A DNA stretch of 64,000 nt from Halpernia sp048269545 (GTDB lineage: Bacteria; Bacteroidota; Bacteroidia; Flavobacteriales; Weeksellaceae): positions 135,155 through 199,154 of the forward strand of contig NZ_JBLXIJ010000003.1 in NCBI RefSeq assembly GCF_048269545.1, in the 5' to 3' direction. Shown here one piece after another: positions 51,633 through 60,983 of the stretch. The translations under genes and the position numbers were made by a program. Each line of letters opens with the position of its first letter. Position 1 is the first letter of the stretch. The notes under the pieces are model-generated. The model made no database searches. It was not told the origin of the DNA and was given only the letters and a program-made list of their open reading frames with translations.

Positions 51633-54526
51633 CAATTTAAGTATTTTAATTGTGTTAGAAAACCATTTAATTCCTGCAATGTTTTTTCACGCTTTAGTTC
51701 AATGCTTTGTGCGGAAGCATAATATTTGCTAAAAATATTTTCGAAGGCATTTATTAAACCTCTTTTTTCTGCATTTAAATAACGTTGCAATTGATCATTA
51801 ATAATATCAAAATGCTTTTTTAAAATTAATTTTTGGCTTTCCTCTAAAGTGATAACTCCACCTATGTCTGTTAAAAGTTTATCATACTTATTTAAATTAT
51901 TTTCCAAAATAATTTGATCTTTAAGCCGGGCATTATAAGGTTTGGTAATTTCTTTAAATTGTTTTTTTGCTTCTAAAACTGCTGCTAATTTTAGCCTTTG
52001 AGATTCTTCGTATTTACCCTTTAATAATTTTTCAAAACTTGTGATAGATGATTTTATTTTATCAAAAGTAGAAATGTCTTTTAAATCAGAACTGAATGGT
52101 TTTATTAAATTTTCAATTGTAGTATTAAAAGTTTCAATTTCGCTGTTTGTAGTTTGCAAAAGATATTTGCCGTATTTCTTTACATCTTCACTTCCGTACC
52201 GCTTTAGTTCTATCTTCAAATCCAATTCTGCTCTTTTTTCTTTAAGAACTGCTTTTGACTCTTTGATGAAATTTTCAATTGCAAGTAATTTCGCTTCCTG
52301 CTCAATGAGTTCTTTTGCAGATTCTGGCGTATCATTTTCAAGGGTGTAGAAAGTGATCCATTTAGAAAGTTCGTCTTTTGCTAATTTTGGTGTTTGTTTT
52401 ACTTCACCTTCTTCTTCATCCTGTTCAAATTCTACCAGATTTAAAGTTTCTTCTACCAACTCTTCCAACTGCGTTTCCAAGTCAGATTTCTTCACTTCCA
52501 GTTTGTCAATCGCATCATTTTCAGATTGAAAAAATTCCTGAATTAAATAATCATCAGCAATAAGGCCTGCATCCCAACCATTTTGCATAATGGTTTTAAG
52601 ATCATATTTAATATTATCCCACCAATTTACAAACACACCCGCAACCTGAAATTTATCTAAAACGCCAACCGGTACAAATTTCTCTTTCATAGAATCTAAA
52701 AGTTCCCGGCGCACTTTCGGAAAAACGCTTCCGCCCATTGAAAGATAAATTCCAGCAGATTCTTTTACTGCCATACTTTCCGGTTCTTCAATCTTCAAAG
52801 CAAGACTTGAGAAATCTTCTTTTGCGAGTTGCCACCAATCGGCTAAATGAAGTCCTAATTCTGTGAGAGTTTTATTTACATTATTATCCTCTTCAACAAT
52901 TTCTTTAATTTCTGATTTCGTAGAAATTCTAAAATCTTTATAAATATCATTTTTATCTACAAAAAATTGAAAACCATCAAAATCAAATTTTGGTGCTAAA
53001 CTTTCTTGAACAGCATTTATTTCATTTACAGGAACGCCACCAATTAAATGTGCTTTCACATCTTCCTCTTCAGGTGGTGGTGTATTATCTACATATCTTC
53101 GGATATTTAGTGTATAATCATTTTCTATTATAGTTGCTAAATCTATACTCTTGGAATAGCCATCATCTTCAATTTTATTGGTAAAAACGTAATCTATTTT
53201 TTCTACATCTTCTGGTCTTAATGAGTTCTGATTTTTGCCTTCCGCATAATCTTTATCTGCATTGATGATGAAAACTTTATTTTTTAGATTGTCTTCTTTG
53301 CTTTTATTAAAAATCATGATGCAGGCAGGAATCCCTGTCCCATAAAATAATTGTGGCGGCAAACTTATAATTCCTTCCAGCACATCTGCATCGAGCATTT
53401 TTCTTCTAATTTCTTTTTCTTGGCCACCTCGAAATAGAACTCCGTGAGGCATTACAACTACTACTTTACCGGTTCTTTTACAACTTGCAAGCATGTGCTG
53501 CACAAACATAAGATCCCCTTTCTTTCCATTTTCCGGCGCAAAACCATAACTAAATCTACTTTGGTATTGCATTGTTGCTTTAGTGTAATTTTGAGAAAAG
53601 GGAGGATTTGCAATCACCCTGTCAAACTGAACGATCTGCCCATTTTTTTCGTTCAAAGGTTCATCTAAAGTATCGCCATATTCGATATTGTATTTTGTAA
53701 TATTATGAAGGATGATATTCATCTTGCAGATTGCCACAACCGTTGGATCATTTTCTTGTCCAAATAATTGTAAATCATTAGCATTTTGACCTTGCTCTTC
53801 AATATATTGATGAGATTGTATCAACATTCCACCTGAACCTGCAGTAGGATCATAAACAGACATTCCTGCTTCAGGTTTCATCAACTGCACTAAAAGCCGA
53901 ACAACTTGGTTTGGTGTATAAAACTGACCTCCTTTTTTTCCACTTTCGTCCGCAAAATGTTTCAGAAGATATTCATAAGCAGCACCTAATAGATCAGGAA
54001 ACTCAAAGTTTTCATTTACGAGTTTTGGAAATTCATTAAAATGATCGATCATCTTTTTCAGATCTGTATTTTTTACAATCTGCTTTCCATCGACCTCTTT
54101 ATTAAAGTTTATTCTGCCCTTGAAAATACCTGCTAATGTATCCGGATTTGCATCTTCTATTGCATCTAATGCTTTATTTAGCATCTGTGCAATATTGGCT
54201 TGTAAATGTTTTATCGGTGGTTGCTCTACACCATTTTCATCAGTGAAACCTTCATTCCATCTGGCTCTATTTGGCACAAAAAAAGTGTCGCCGTAAGTCA
54301 TTTTATCCTCTAAAACATCTGCTAAAGTTTCCGGATCTAAATGTTTGTAATCTTTTTTCTGTAAATCGCTTTTTTTCTGATCAAATACATCGGACATTCT
54401 TTTTAGGAAAAGCATTCCGAAAATAAATTCTTTGTATTCTGACGCATCCATTTTCCCACGTAGAATGTCTGCTGCTTTCATTAGAAAACTTTCTAACTGG
54501 GATAGTTTTATTTTTTCGGTCTTCAT
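51632..54526 (-). CDS. hsdM: Type I restriction enzyme, methylase subunit HsdM with long C-terminal extension
   Basis: This 964-residue protein has an N-terminal HsdM helical domain, an SAM-binding motif DPTAGSGG at 226-233, and catalytic NPPF at 307-310, marking an N6-adenine methyltransferase. Residues beyond about 540 are an extension not present in the compact 500-550-residue HsdM, with long coiled-coil stretches (about 690-960, many Leu/Glu/Lys heptads). It forms the methylation complex with HsdS. It is the first gene of the hsd operon; about 90 bp of AT-rich DNA precede it. Confidence 0.93.
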   Translation of the reverse strand: MKTEKIKLSQLESFLMKAADILRGKMDASEYKEFIFGMLFLKRMSDVFDQKKSDLQKKDYKHLDPETLADVLEDKMTYGDTFFVPNRARWNEGFTDENGVEQPPIKHLQANIAQMLNKALDAIEDANPDTLAGIFKGRINFNKEVDGKQIVKNTDLKKMIDHFNEFPKLVNENFEFPDLLGAAYEYLLKHFADESGKKGGQFYTPNQVVRLLVQLMKPEAGMSVYDPTAGSGGMLIQSHQYIEEQGQNANDLQLFGQENDPTVVAICKMNIILHNITKYNIEYGDTLDEPLNEKNGQIVQFDRVIANPPFSQNYTKATMQYQSRFSYGFAPENGKKGDLMFVQHMLASCKRTGKVVVVMPHGVLFRGGQEKEIRRKMLDADVLEGIISLPPQLFYGTGIPACIMIFNKSKEDNLKNKVFIINADKDYAEGKNQNSLRPEDVEKIDYVFTNKIEDDGYSKSIDLATIIENDYTLNIRRYVDNTPPPEEEDVKAHLIGGVPVNEINAVQESLAPKFDFDGFQFFVDKNDIYKDFRISTKSEIKEIVEEDNNVNKTLTELGLHLADWWQLAKEDFSSLALKIEEPESMAVKESAGIYLSMGGSVFPKVRRELLDSMKEKFVPVGVLDKFQVAGVFVNWWDNIKYDLKTIMQNGWDAGLIADDYLIQEFFQSENDAIDKLEVKKSDLETQLEELVEETLNLVEFEQDEEEGEVKQTPKLAKDELSKWITFYTLENDTPESAKELIEQEAKLLAIENFIKESKAVLKEKRAELDLKIELKRYGSEDVKKYGKYLLQTTNSEIETFNTTIENLIKPFSSDLKDISTFDKIKSSITSFEKLLKGKYEESQRLKLAAVLEAKKQFKEITKPYNARLKDQIILENNLNKYDKLLTDIGGVITLEESQKLILKKHFDIINDQLQRYLNAEKRGLINAFENIFSKYYASAQSIELKREKTLQELNGFLTQLKYLN

Positions 54527-54617
54527 AAATCGCTTAATTCCATAATTTGTAAATCATTGTTTACAAATTTATCATTTTCAAGTGGGAATAAAAATTAAAT
54601 TGGTCTTGGTAAAGAAA

Positions 54618-56048
54618 TCAATTCCATTCGTAATCGAATGAAATCTTTTCTAATTCCACTGTAGAATTAACTTTAATTTGATCAACTGTTGCACAGAAGA
54701 AATTCGCTAACTCCTTTTTGAGTGCGTTTTCATTTTTTCCATATATGTGAAATGCCTGAATTTCCTTTGTTATATCGGTATTGTTATAAATTATTTTTTC
54801 AATTTTTTGAAATGTAGAATTTCCAAAAGTGGCATCTGTATTAACTTTATTAACGGCAATGACTTCAACATTGAAAACTTTAGGACTTGAATTCGGAATA
54901 AAAATTAATTCATATTCTTGAAGTTGCAACAATTTGCTAATAAAATCAAATGAAAGTTTGAAAGCGGCATTGTCTATTAGAGAAAATAAATTTTCTTTGT
55001 AAATACTTTTAGTTTTAGCAAATCTAAATTCCGCTTTGGAATCAAAATACATTTCAAATAAAATCCCATTCAATACGTGGTTTTCCTTTCCATCTTGATA
55101 TTTTTGAATGCTAAATTTTAAGTTTTGAAAGAAATTTTCCGCTGATCTTGAACCACCAACTGCACACTGCAGCATATTTCTACCCAGTATAAATTTTTGA
55201 CTATTAGAAAGGCTGTTTGCGTCAATTAATACAATACTATTGATCGCACTGTTTTGTGTATCCCAGGTTCTGCTTTTCATTCCTAAAATAAGTTTCCCAA
55301 AGTTAGAATCTTCGAAATAATTGATATCTTTAATTGTATCATCATCATAATTTAGCGAAAGAATATCAAAATCTGGGCTTTTATAAAAATAAAAATCATC
55401 AATTAAAGAGGTATGCTCCCATGTTGTCTGTTTGCCTTTAGTTTGAGCAAAAACAGTTTTCCGGACATTTTTAAAAAGTTCTTCAACGGAAATTCTTTCT
55501 TCACCGATATATTTTAATAATGAACCGGTGTAAATACTATGATCACCATAAGCAACGTCATCTGAACCACTATCCGGGGAAGTAGAAAATGCTATTAAAT
55601 TTCCTTTTGGTGCTTTAATTGGCGAAAATCCTAAAATATCACCTCTTCCGAAACTTCTTCTACAAGCATCAAGTATTACTATATTTAATTTTGTAGGATT
55701 TTTTTTGTAAATCTCAAATATTTCATTCAACCTAATACTATTACGTCCGGCACTATACTGATCTGAAGGTGGTATTTGACAATCTATGCCTGTTAAAAAA
55801 TTTTCTCCATCCAATTCAAAACCATGACCAGCAAAATAAAATATTGAAGCGTCATAATTTTTAATTTCTTTGGAATAGTAATCTAAAATCTCCTGAATAT
55901 CTTGCGTATTGGTATTTAGCTTTTTTTTCACATGATATCCCAATTTTAACAATGCATCAGCGATTGCATTGGCATCGTTTTCTGCATTATCCAATTTACT
56001 GTTTTCGTGATAATTATTGTTTCCGATCACAATTGCTAATGTTTTCAT
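54618..56048 (-). CDS. Caspase-like (clan CD) protease with unknown C-terminal domain
   Basis: This protein of about 476 residues starts from the ATG at 56048 (MKTLAIVIGNNNYHE), preferred to a TTG at 56078. The N-terminal 230 residues form a peptidase C14 domain. The catalytic His is in IFYFAGHGFELDG and Cys in NIVILDACRRSF (His75 and Cys129 by this start). The C-terminal half (about 230-476) is mixed alpha/beta and unrecognised, so it may sense a signal or hold the substrate. It lies 30 bp after a second protease-like gene. Bacterial caspases commonly act in suicide-type phage defence. Confidence 0.85.
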   Translation of the reverse strand: MKTLAIVIGNNNYHENSKLDNAENDANAIADALLKLGYHVKKKLNTNTQDIQEILDYYSKEIKNYDASIFYFAGHGFELDGENFLTGIDCQIPPSDQYSAGRNSIRLNEIFEIYKKNPTKLNIVILDACRRSFGRGDILGFSPIKAPKGNLIAFSTSPDSGSDDVAYGDHSIYTGSLLKYIGEERISVEELFKNVRKTVFAQTKGKQTTWEHTSLIDDFYFYKSPDFDILSLNYDDDTIKDINYFEDSNFGKLILGMKSRTWDTQNSAINSIVLIDANSLSNSQKFILGRNMLQCAVGGSRSAENFFQNLKFSIQKYQDGKENHVLNGILFEMYFDSKAEFRFAKTKSIYKENLFSLIDNAAFKLSFDFISKLLQLQEYELIFIPNSSPKVFNVEVIAVNKVNTDATFGNSTFQKIEKIIYNNTDITKEIQAFHIYGKNENALKKELANFFCATVDQIKVNSTVELEKISFDYEWN

Positions 56049-56078
56049 AATTCTACATATTTGACAAAAATAATACAA

Positions 56079-56834
56079 TTACACAGGAAAATATCTGTCA
56101 AAAAATAATTTAAATATGTATTCTATTTTTTTGTCTGGTTCTGCTATTTTCAACAATACTTTGTCATCTATATTTATTTTCAAATAATTATCAAAAAAAG
56201 ATTTTAAATCAAAATTAGGCACAGTATTTAAAAAAAGATTTAATTGTGATGTTAGTATATATTCCAAAGCAGTTTTAGTGTCTTTTATTCTTAATTGCGT
56301 GGAATTATTATTTAAAAATAAACTGAAATAGCCTTTAAAGATGTGTTGAGTTTTAATTATTTCTTCGTAAAAAATTGAGTTATCATCTATTATTTCTGAT
56401 GGCGATAATTCTTTCAATGCAGAACTAAAAGTTTTGTAAGGCGCTGTATTCCGAAGTGAAATTTTTTCGGCAACATGCATCCCGAAGCAGGTCGCTAAAT
56501 TAAGATGTAAATTATTTTTACTTAATTTATTGATTTCAATCAAATAATTTTCAAATTCGGTCCATTTTAAAATTCCGGAATTAGCAAAGTGTAATTCTCC
56601 GTTTCCTCCATGGGCTTCAATATGTAAAATAGTTTCATATTCATTAGAAATACTTTCCTCAAATTTTTTCAAGATTTTTAAAAATTCTCCTTTTGTTTTA
56701 ACAAAATAGTATTCCGAAAGAATGTCACTATTGTAAAACTTACTATATCTTACGATTATATCATCATAAAGTTCCTTTCCAGTAAATCTTTCATTATCTG
56801 GTAAACTTTCAATTATAAAAATTCTTTTTATCAT
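56079..56834 (-). CDS. Second caspase/CHAT-like protease
   Basis: In this 251-residue protein, residues 68-80 read TILHIEAHGGNGE with His75, and residues 110-118 read HLNLATCFG with Cys116. This is a His-Gly ... Cys dyad at clan CD spacing, each at the end of a hydrophobic strand. Overall similarity to the neighbouring caspase is low. It is probably a separate CHAT-like protease or a partner in a proteolytic relay. The C-terminal 100 residues are helical and unknown. It is the first gene of the two-gene unit. Confidence 0.6.
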   Translation of the reverse strand: MIKRIFIIESLPDNERFTGKELYDDIIVRYSKFYNSDILSEYYFVKTKGEFLKILKKFEESISNEYETILHIEAHGGNGELHFANSGILKWTEFENYLIEINKLSKNNLHLNLATCFGMHVAEKISLRNTAPYKTFSSALKELSPSEIIDDNSIFYEEIIKTQHIFKGYFSLFLNNNSTQLRIKDTKTALEYILTSQLNLFLNTVPNFDLKSFFDNYLKINIDDKVLLKIAEPDKKIEYIFKLFFDRYFPV

Positions 56835-56941
56835 TTAATTTTGAGATTACAATAGTGAAATGTAAATAGAATATAAAGAATTGCTATTGTTTTCATAATT
56901 CTCTATTTTTGACCACATTACCCAAAAATAATAAATAATAG

Positions 56942-57076
56942 ATGGCTAAAATGATTCCGCACACCTATATTGATACAGGTAGTGAAGGTGAGAAAAGAAT
57001 TTTGGAATTAATACAAAAAAATTATCTAATAATTTTTTTGTCATTTTGCTTTTATAAAGTGCCACGCTTAAATTAA
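56942..57076 (+). pseudogene. N-terminal remnant of a NERD-type protein gene
   Basis: A 44-codon plus-strand frame starts MAKMIPHTYIDTGSEGEKRILELIQKNY, like the beginning of NERD-domain (nuclease-related) proteins, then runs into hydrophobic nonsense and stops. The rest of the gene is missing. The 56835-57482 gap is AT-rich and holds only this and the following fragment. Confidence 0.5.
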
Positions 57077-57091
57077 TTTGTACCATATTAT

Positions 57092-57249
57092 ATGTTATTG
57101 TTTAATCAAAAAAAAGAATTTTCAACGAATTTAAGTCCAGAAAAAGTTGATTATTTTAGAATAGTATTTAAAGTATGGGGGAAATTACGTTAGATAAAAA
57201 TGGCAATTTAAAAAGACAGGATAAAGTTTACCCTTCAAATGGTTTATGA
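57092..57249 (+). pseudogene. Decayed coding fragment
   Basis: Two overlapping plus-strand frames, 57092-57193 (KVDYFRIVFKVWG) and 57175-57249 (MGEITLDKNGNLKRQDKV), join into one sensible sequence only across a frameshift. I take this as a remnant of a degraded gene, perhaps part of the same lost locus as the NERD fragment. Beyond it, up to 57482, I see nothing. Confidence 0.35.
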
Positions 57250-57482
57250 AAGAACTAGGTTAAAACAAAAATATTCTTTAAGGCTAATTTAGTAAATTCA
57301 GTTATTAGAAAAAGGGTTTTGGATAAAGAAATATTGTCTATCTCTATAATTCCAATAATTGTCACAGGAAGAATTATTTTTTAATCTAAAGCATAACACG
57401 GGTTTAATTCTTTTTATTGAAGCGATTTGTTAAAGTGATTTATTTTAATCATAATATTAAACATACCTTTTAAGAATCAGTA

Positions 57483-59531
57483 TCATTTCACAAGTCTCAA
57501 TTGCGCTGAAATTTTTTCATCAACTAATTCCGCATATTCTTCTTCGAACTTTGATTTTACAGATTTATCCTTAATATTTAATTTATTTGCTAAATAACTT
57601 AATTTCCTTTTATTTTGCTCTATAAGTTCTGCCCATTCCATAACGTATACCTCAATGTTTTTATCCACTTTCTTATCATATAAAAAAGGATTGTCAGGAT
57701 AAAGCAACCTTCTAGTTTTTACCTGCGATTTTGCGTATTTAGTTAGTTTTGATGAAATTAAAACTAGTTTATATTTTACTTTATCGTTCGGTAAAGCAGA
57801 ATACTGTTCGATTGTAAAAGCATATTCATCAATTTGACTCAATTCCTTCTTACTTATTGCACATTTAGGTGATTTCAGTTCCACAACCATTATTTCCTTC
57901 GAATCAGAATCAGTAATTTTCTCATTGTAAAAAAATAAATCTGTAATATCGTTTAAACCATCTCCATCTAACTCTATTAAATTATCATCTTCTTTCGTTG
58001 GCTCGTAAATATGATATTTCTTTCGCAATTCATTTAAAATGTTTCCAATTTTTTTGTCGGACCATAATTTTGGCGTTCCGTTATAATTTTCACCAAATAT
58101 CCATAATTCGTTTTCAATTATTTTGTGAAGTTGACTTCTTTCTTTTAGATTTTTTGAAATCTCACCATAAGTTAATTCGGACAGAAATTCCAAGAATTCT
58201 GTTTTATCTGCTACAACAGAGGCAAAATGAACAACATCTTCCAAATCAGTCTTTTCTAGTAGATTATGAAACTTCTCTAGGCTTTCATCAGAAAGTTTTA
58301 ACACTTTTTTAAAAACATATTCTATATCTCCATTTTCAATTGCTTTGTCTAATAATGGGTATAAAAAATTCCTTATTTTATCGTCTTTTTGTATTAACCT
58401 ATGCTCATCTTCAAGTAAATAAGCGACTTTTTTAAATAATATTTCTTGAGTTGCTGATGCTGGATGTTCATTGTTTTGATAAGGATAATAGCGATCTTTT
58501 TCTAAACTATTTAAAAATTTTTCAAATCTTTTGTTCTTGGCTTTGAAGAAATCATTTATTGTTTCTTTTATTTTATTTTTAAGATTTGTAATTTCGGCTT
58601 CTCCCAAACTTTCTAAATCTAAATTTCGGAATAAATCGGTATTAAGCATTGAAGATTCAATGTAAATAAACCACGTTCCGAGATCAGGCGTATACCAATC
58701 AGAAGAATAAGTGTATTCATGCGCAACAGTTTTCAATCCTGCATTATCAGTCTGGAAAAAAACTTTAACTTTATTTAATTGAGAATTAATATTGTAAAAA
58801 TAGAAGTGAAGATTGTTGGTTTTACCCTTTTTATCAATGTATTCAACATTTTTTTTTGAAGGTTTATCTAATACAAAGTCCTCTCTTTTTAATTGTTTCC
58901 TATTAACAATGAAATTTGTGGTACTATGAAAAATCTCGAACGGATAATGTTCAAAAATTGCTTGATAAATATTTTGCGATAGAAAATTCTCGTGAATTCT
59001 ATTTCGTTTTGCTGGCTTTATTTGTTTATTGTGGTACAATTGCTCAATAACCACCTTATAATAAGGATTGCATTTTTTATTAAGATATTCGTAATCTACA
59101 TTAAATGCAGTTTGTTCTAGTTGCGCATCATCCAAATCAGTCGTATTAACCACAAATTTTGTTCGGGAATATAAGTTTTTCTGATCATCAAAACCTACTG
59201 TTTCAATACTCATTATCTCGCCTATTTGCAAAGAACTAAATCTTCCAATACCTTGCCCTCTAACCTTTGCTGTGGTTCCTATTTCCAATATTCTTTTATC
59301 AAATTCTTCGTAGGGAACACCCATTCCATCATCTTCAATTGTTATTTTTTTTATTGGTGATTTCGTGCTGATTTCATTTACGTATTCAATATCTATTAAA
59401 ATATTTTTACTTTCTGCTTGTAAAGAATTATTTATTAACTCCCTAAAAGCCTGAAAGGTATCTCTATACTTGGTTAATAAATCTTTAATTACTCTAGTAT
59501 TCGTAGTAATTTTTTTTGTTGTGGAAGTCAT
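57483..59531 (-). CDS. GHKL/MORC-like ATPase fused to a probable PD-(D/E)XK nuclease
   Basis: This 682-residue protein has a GHKL ATPase at its N-terminus: N-box Glu31 and Asn35 (FRELINNSLQAES), G1 box EDDGMGVP at 66-73, and GQGIGRFSS at 92-100. The middle (about 200-500) is unrecognised and helical towards its end. Near residue 530-575, DLFFYNEK is followed by IMVVELKSPK and ELSQIDEY, a pattern of Asp ... Glu-x-Lys as in PD-(D/E)XK enzymes, including Shedu-like ones. ATP-driven clamping of DNA or RNA followed by cutting is a reasonable model. The gene has its own upstream gap of 190 bp. Confidence 0.75.
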   Translation of the reverse strand: MTSTTKKITTNTRVIKDLLTKYRDTFQAFRELINNSLQAESKNILIDIEYVNEISTKSPIKKITIEDDGMGVPYEEFDKRILEIGTTAKVRGQGIGRFSSLQIGEIMSIETVGFDDQKNLYSRTKFVVNTTDLDDAQLEQTAFNVDYEYLNKKCNPYYKVVIEQLYHNKQIKPAKRNRIHENFLSQNIYQAIFEHYPFEIFHSTTNFIVNRKQLKREDFVLDKPSKKNVEYIDKKGKTNNLHFYFYNINSQLNKVKVFFQTDNAGLKTVAHEYTYSSDWYTPDLGTWFIYIESSMLNTDLFRNLDLESLGEAEITNLKNKIKETINDFFKAKNKRFEKFLNSLEKDRYYPYQNNEHPASATQEILFKKVAYLLEDEHRLIQKDDKIRNFLYPLLDKAIENGDIEYVFKKVLKLSDESLEKFHNLLEKTDLEDVVHFASVVADKTEFLEFLSELTYGEISKNLKERSQLHKIIENELWIFGENYNGTPKLWSDKKIGNILNELRKKYHIYEPTKEDDNLIELDGDGLNDITDLFFYNEKITDSDSKEIMVVELKSPKCAISKKELSQIDEYAFTIEQYSALPNDKVKYKLVLISSKLTKYAKSQVKTRRLLYPDNPFLYDKKVDKNIEVYVMEWAELIEQNKRKLSYLANKLNIKDKSVKSKFEEEYAELVDEKISAQLRLVK

Positions 59532-59723
59532 TTTAATAAAATAATGGTTAAAAATAATTTAACTATAGCAATCAAAAAAATTCGTTTGAAAATTAGTCCA
59601 AAAAATTGCCACTTTATTCATTCCAAATATATGCTTTTTTGAATATTTTTATTAGTAAAAGTTAATTAAAAGTTTTAGATTTTTTTTATGACAATCGTGC
59701 AAATTTTTAAGAAATAAAGAAGT

Positions 59724-60575
59724 TTATATCTTCAAAACACTTCGATTACAAAACCACTCATTCAGATCCTTAAATTTATAATATAAAAGCGAACAATCTT
59801 CCACATTTTCATATTTACCGATTATGTTTTCAGTCAAATTTCTTCCATTAAGATCATTATCTAGAAAAAGCACAATTTTTTCATATTCCTTCAATTGTTT
59901 TTCAACTTTAAAAAACATTGCAGTCGAATTTAAAATTAAATAATTTGAATTTGAATTTTGAACGTTGGGTAAATTGAGATAGGTAAGAAAATCAAAAAAA
60001 CCTTCGAAAATGCAAATTTCCTTTTTCTCGTTTTGGGGATTTTTGATAAGAGTAACATCCTTTTTGCCCAAACATATTTTAGAATATTTATTTCGGATTT
60101 CAATTCCTCCGGAATTATTGTAAAAGCCGATACCAAAGTAATTCTTTCCGCTCATTTGATAATGAACTTCTTTAACCAAATGTCGTTGATCATATACTTT
60201 TCTCGACTTTAAATATTCAATCAATGCCAAATGTTCAATTTCTTTTACTTTTAAAATTTCATATTTTTTATTTTTGGCGCAATTATCCATTTTTAGCAAC
60301 TGCACAGAAGTGTCAAATTGTTGTAGATACTGCAAAGCATTGGAAATAGAACATTGATTCATCTGCTGAACGATTGAAATTACGTCAAAATTTTTTCCGG
60401 TTCCGAAATCAAAGGCTTTGTTTTTTGCAAAATCTACACAAAGACTTGGCGTTTTCTCTTCCCGATCAATCGCGAAATAGAAAGCAGTCTTAGAATTTTG
60501 TCTCTCAGGAAATAGATTAAATGATTCTAAGACACTCCTAATGCTTACTTTTTCTTTTATTTGTTCGCAATTCAT
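59724..60575 (-). CDS. TOPRIM primase of the replication module
   Basis: This 283-residue protein resembles the N-terminal module of DnaG-type primases on mobile elements. A CHC2-like region lacks the zinc cysteines (SIRSVLESFNLF, then DFGTGKNFDVISIVQQ). A TOPRIM domain follows with EICIFEGFFDFL and IVLFLDNDLNGRNLT. It shares KNYFGIGFYNNSGGIEIRN with residues about 163-181 of the giant fusion protein at the other end of the element. It probably supplies primers at the nearby origin. Confidence 0.85.
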   Translation of the reverse strand: MNCEQIKEKVSIRSVLESFNLFPERQNSKTAFYFAIDREEKTPSLCVDFAKNKAFDFGTGKNFDVISIVQQMNQCSISNALQYLQQFDTSVQLLKMDNCAKNKKYEILKVKEIEHLALIEYLKSRKVYDQRHLVKEVHYQMSGKNYFGIGFYNNSGGIEIRNKYSKICLGKKDVTLIKNPQNEKKEICIFEGFFDFLTYLNLPNVQNSNSNYLILNSTAMFFKVEKQLKEYEKIVLFLDNDLNGRNLTENIIGKYENVEDCSLLYYKFKDLNEWFCNRSVLKI

Positions 60576-60709
60576 TTTTTTTCTTTTTTAAAGCAAATTT
60601 TTATGATCGAAACCCTTTTTAGATAAAAAAAACTTTTCTTTACTTTTAAATCTCTTTTACTAAAACCATGTATAACCTTATAGAAAAGAGTTTACGCCAT
60701 TTACTGAAT

Positions 60710-60982
60710 GAGTCCAATTCCGAAAGCGGAAAGAGTCCAATTCCGAATAAGAAATGAGTCCGATTCCGAAAAGAAGCCCTACCTCAAATGAGTACAATTC
60801 CGAAAGCATAGATAATTGTCTATATACTTATCCACATTTTCATTTTTCAATTACAATGAATGAGTCCAAATCCGAAAAACAACACTCAAAATTTTAAAAT
60901 TTAACACTTCATTAACTTCAGTGAGTCCAATTCCGAAACGCGAATGAGTCCAATTCCGAAAATGAATGAGTCCAAATCCGAA
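60710..60982. other. Iteron-type replication origin (oriV)
   Basis: Eight copies of a 15-bp iteron, consensus GAGTCCAATTCCGAA, start at 60710, 60733, 60756, 60790, 60862, 60923, 60946 and 60968. Neighbouring copies are mostly 22-23 bp apart, so they face the same side of the helix. The array is split into groups of four, one and three around an AT-rich stretch that contains a DnaA box. The last copy ends 1 bp from the rep stop codon. Initiator gene, iterons, DnaA box and primase together are the textbook set of a theta-replicating plasmid origin. Confidence 0.88.
60828..60836 (+). promoter_or_regulatory. DnaA box in the iteron origin
   Basis: TTATCCACA fits the DnaA box consensus TTATnCACA exactly. 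It lies in the AT-rich gap between the iteron groups, where host DnaA would help melt the origin. Confidence 0.75.
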
Positions 60983-60983
60983 T

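Noticed and set aside
56049..56078. TTG start for the caspase gene
   Set aside because: The ATG at 56048 begins directly with the C14 domain (MKTLAIVIGNN); the extra ten residues are not typical of the family.
60710..60982. GAGTCC repeats as a CRISPR
   Set aside because: 15-bp units with mostly 7-8 bp between them, next to an initiator gene and a DnaA box, fit iterons instead.
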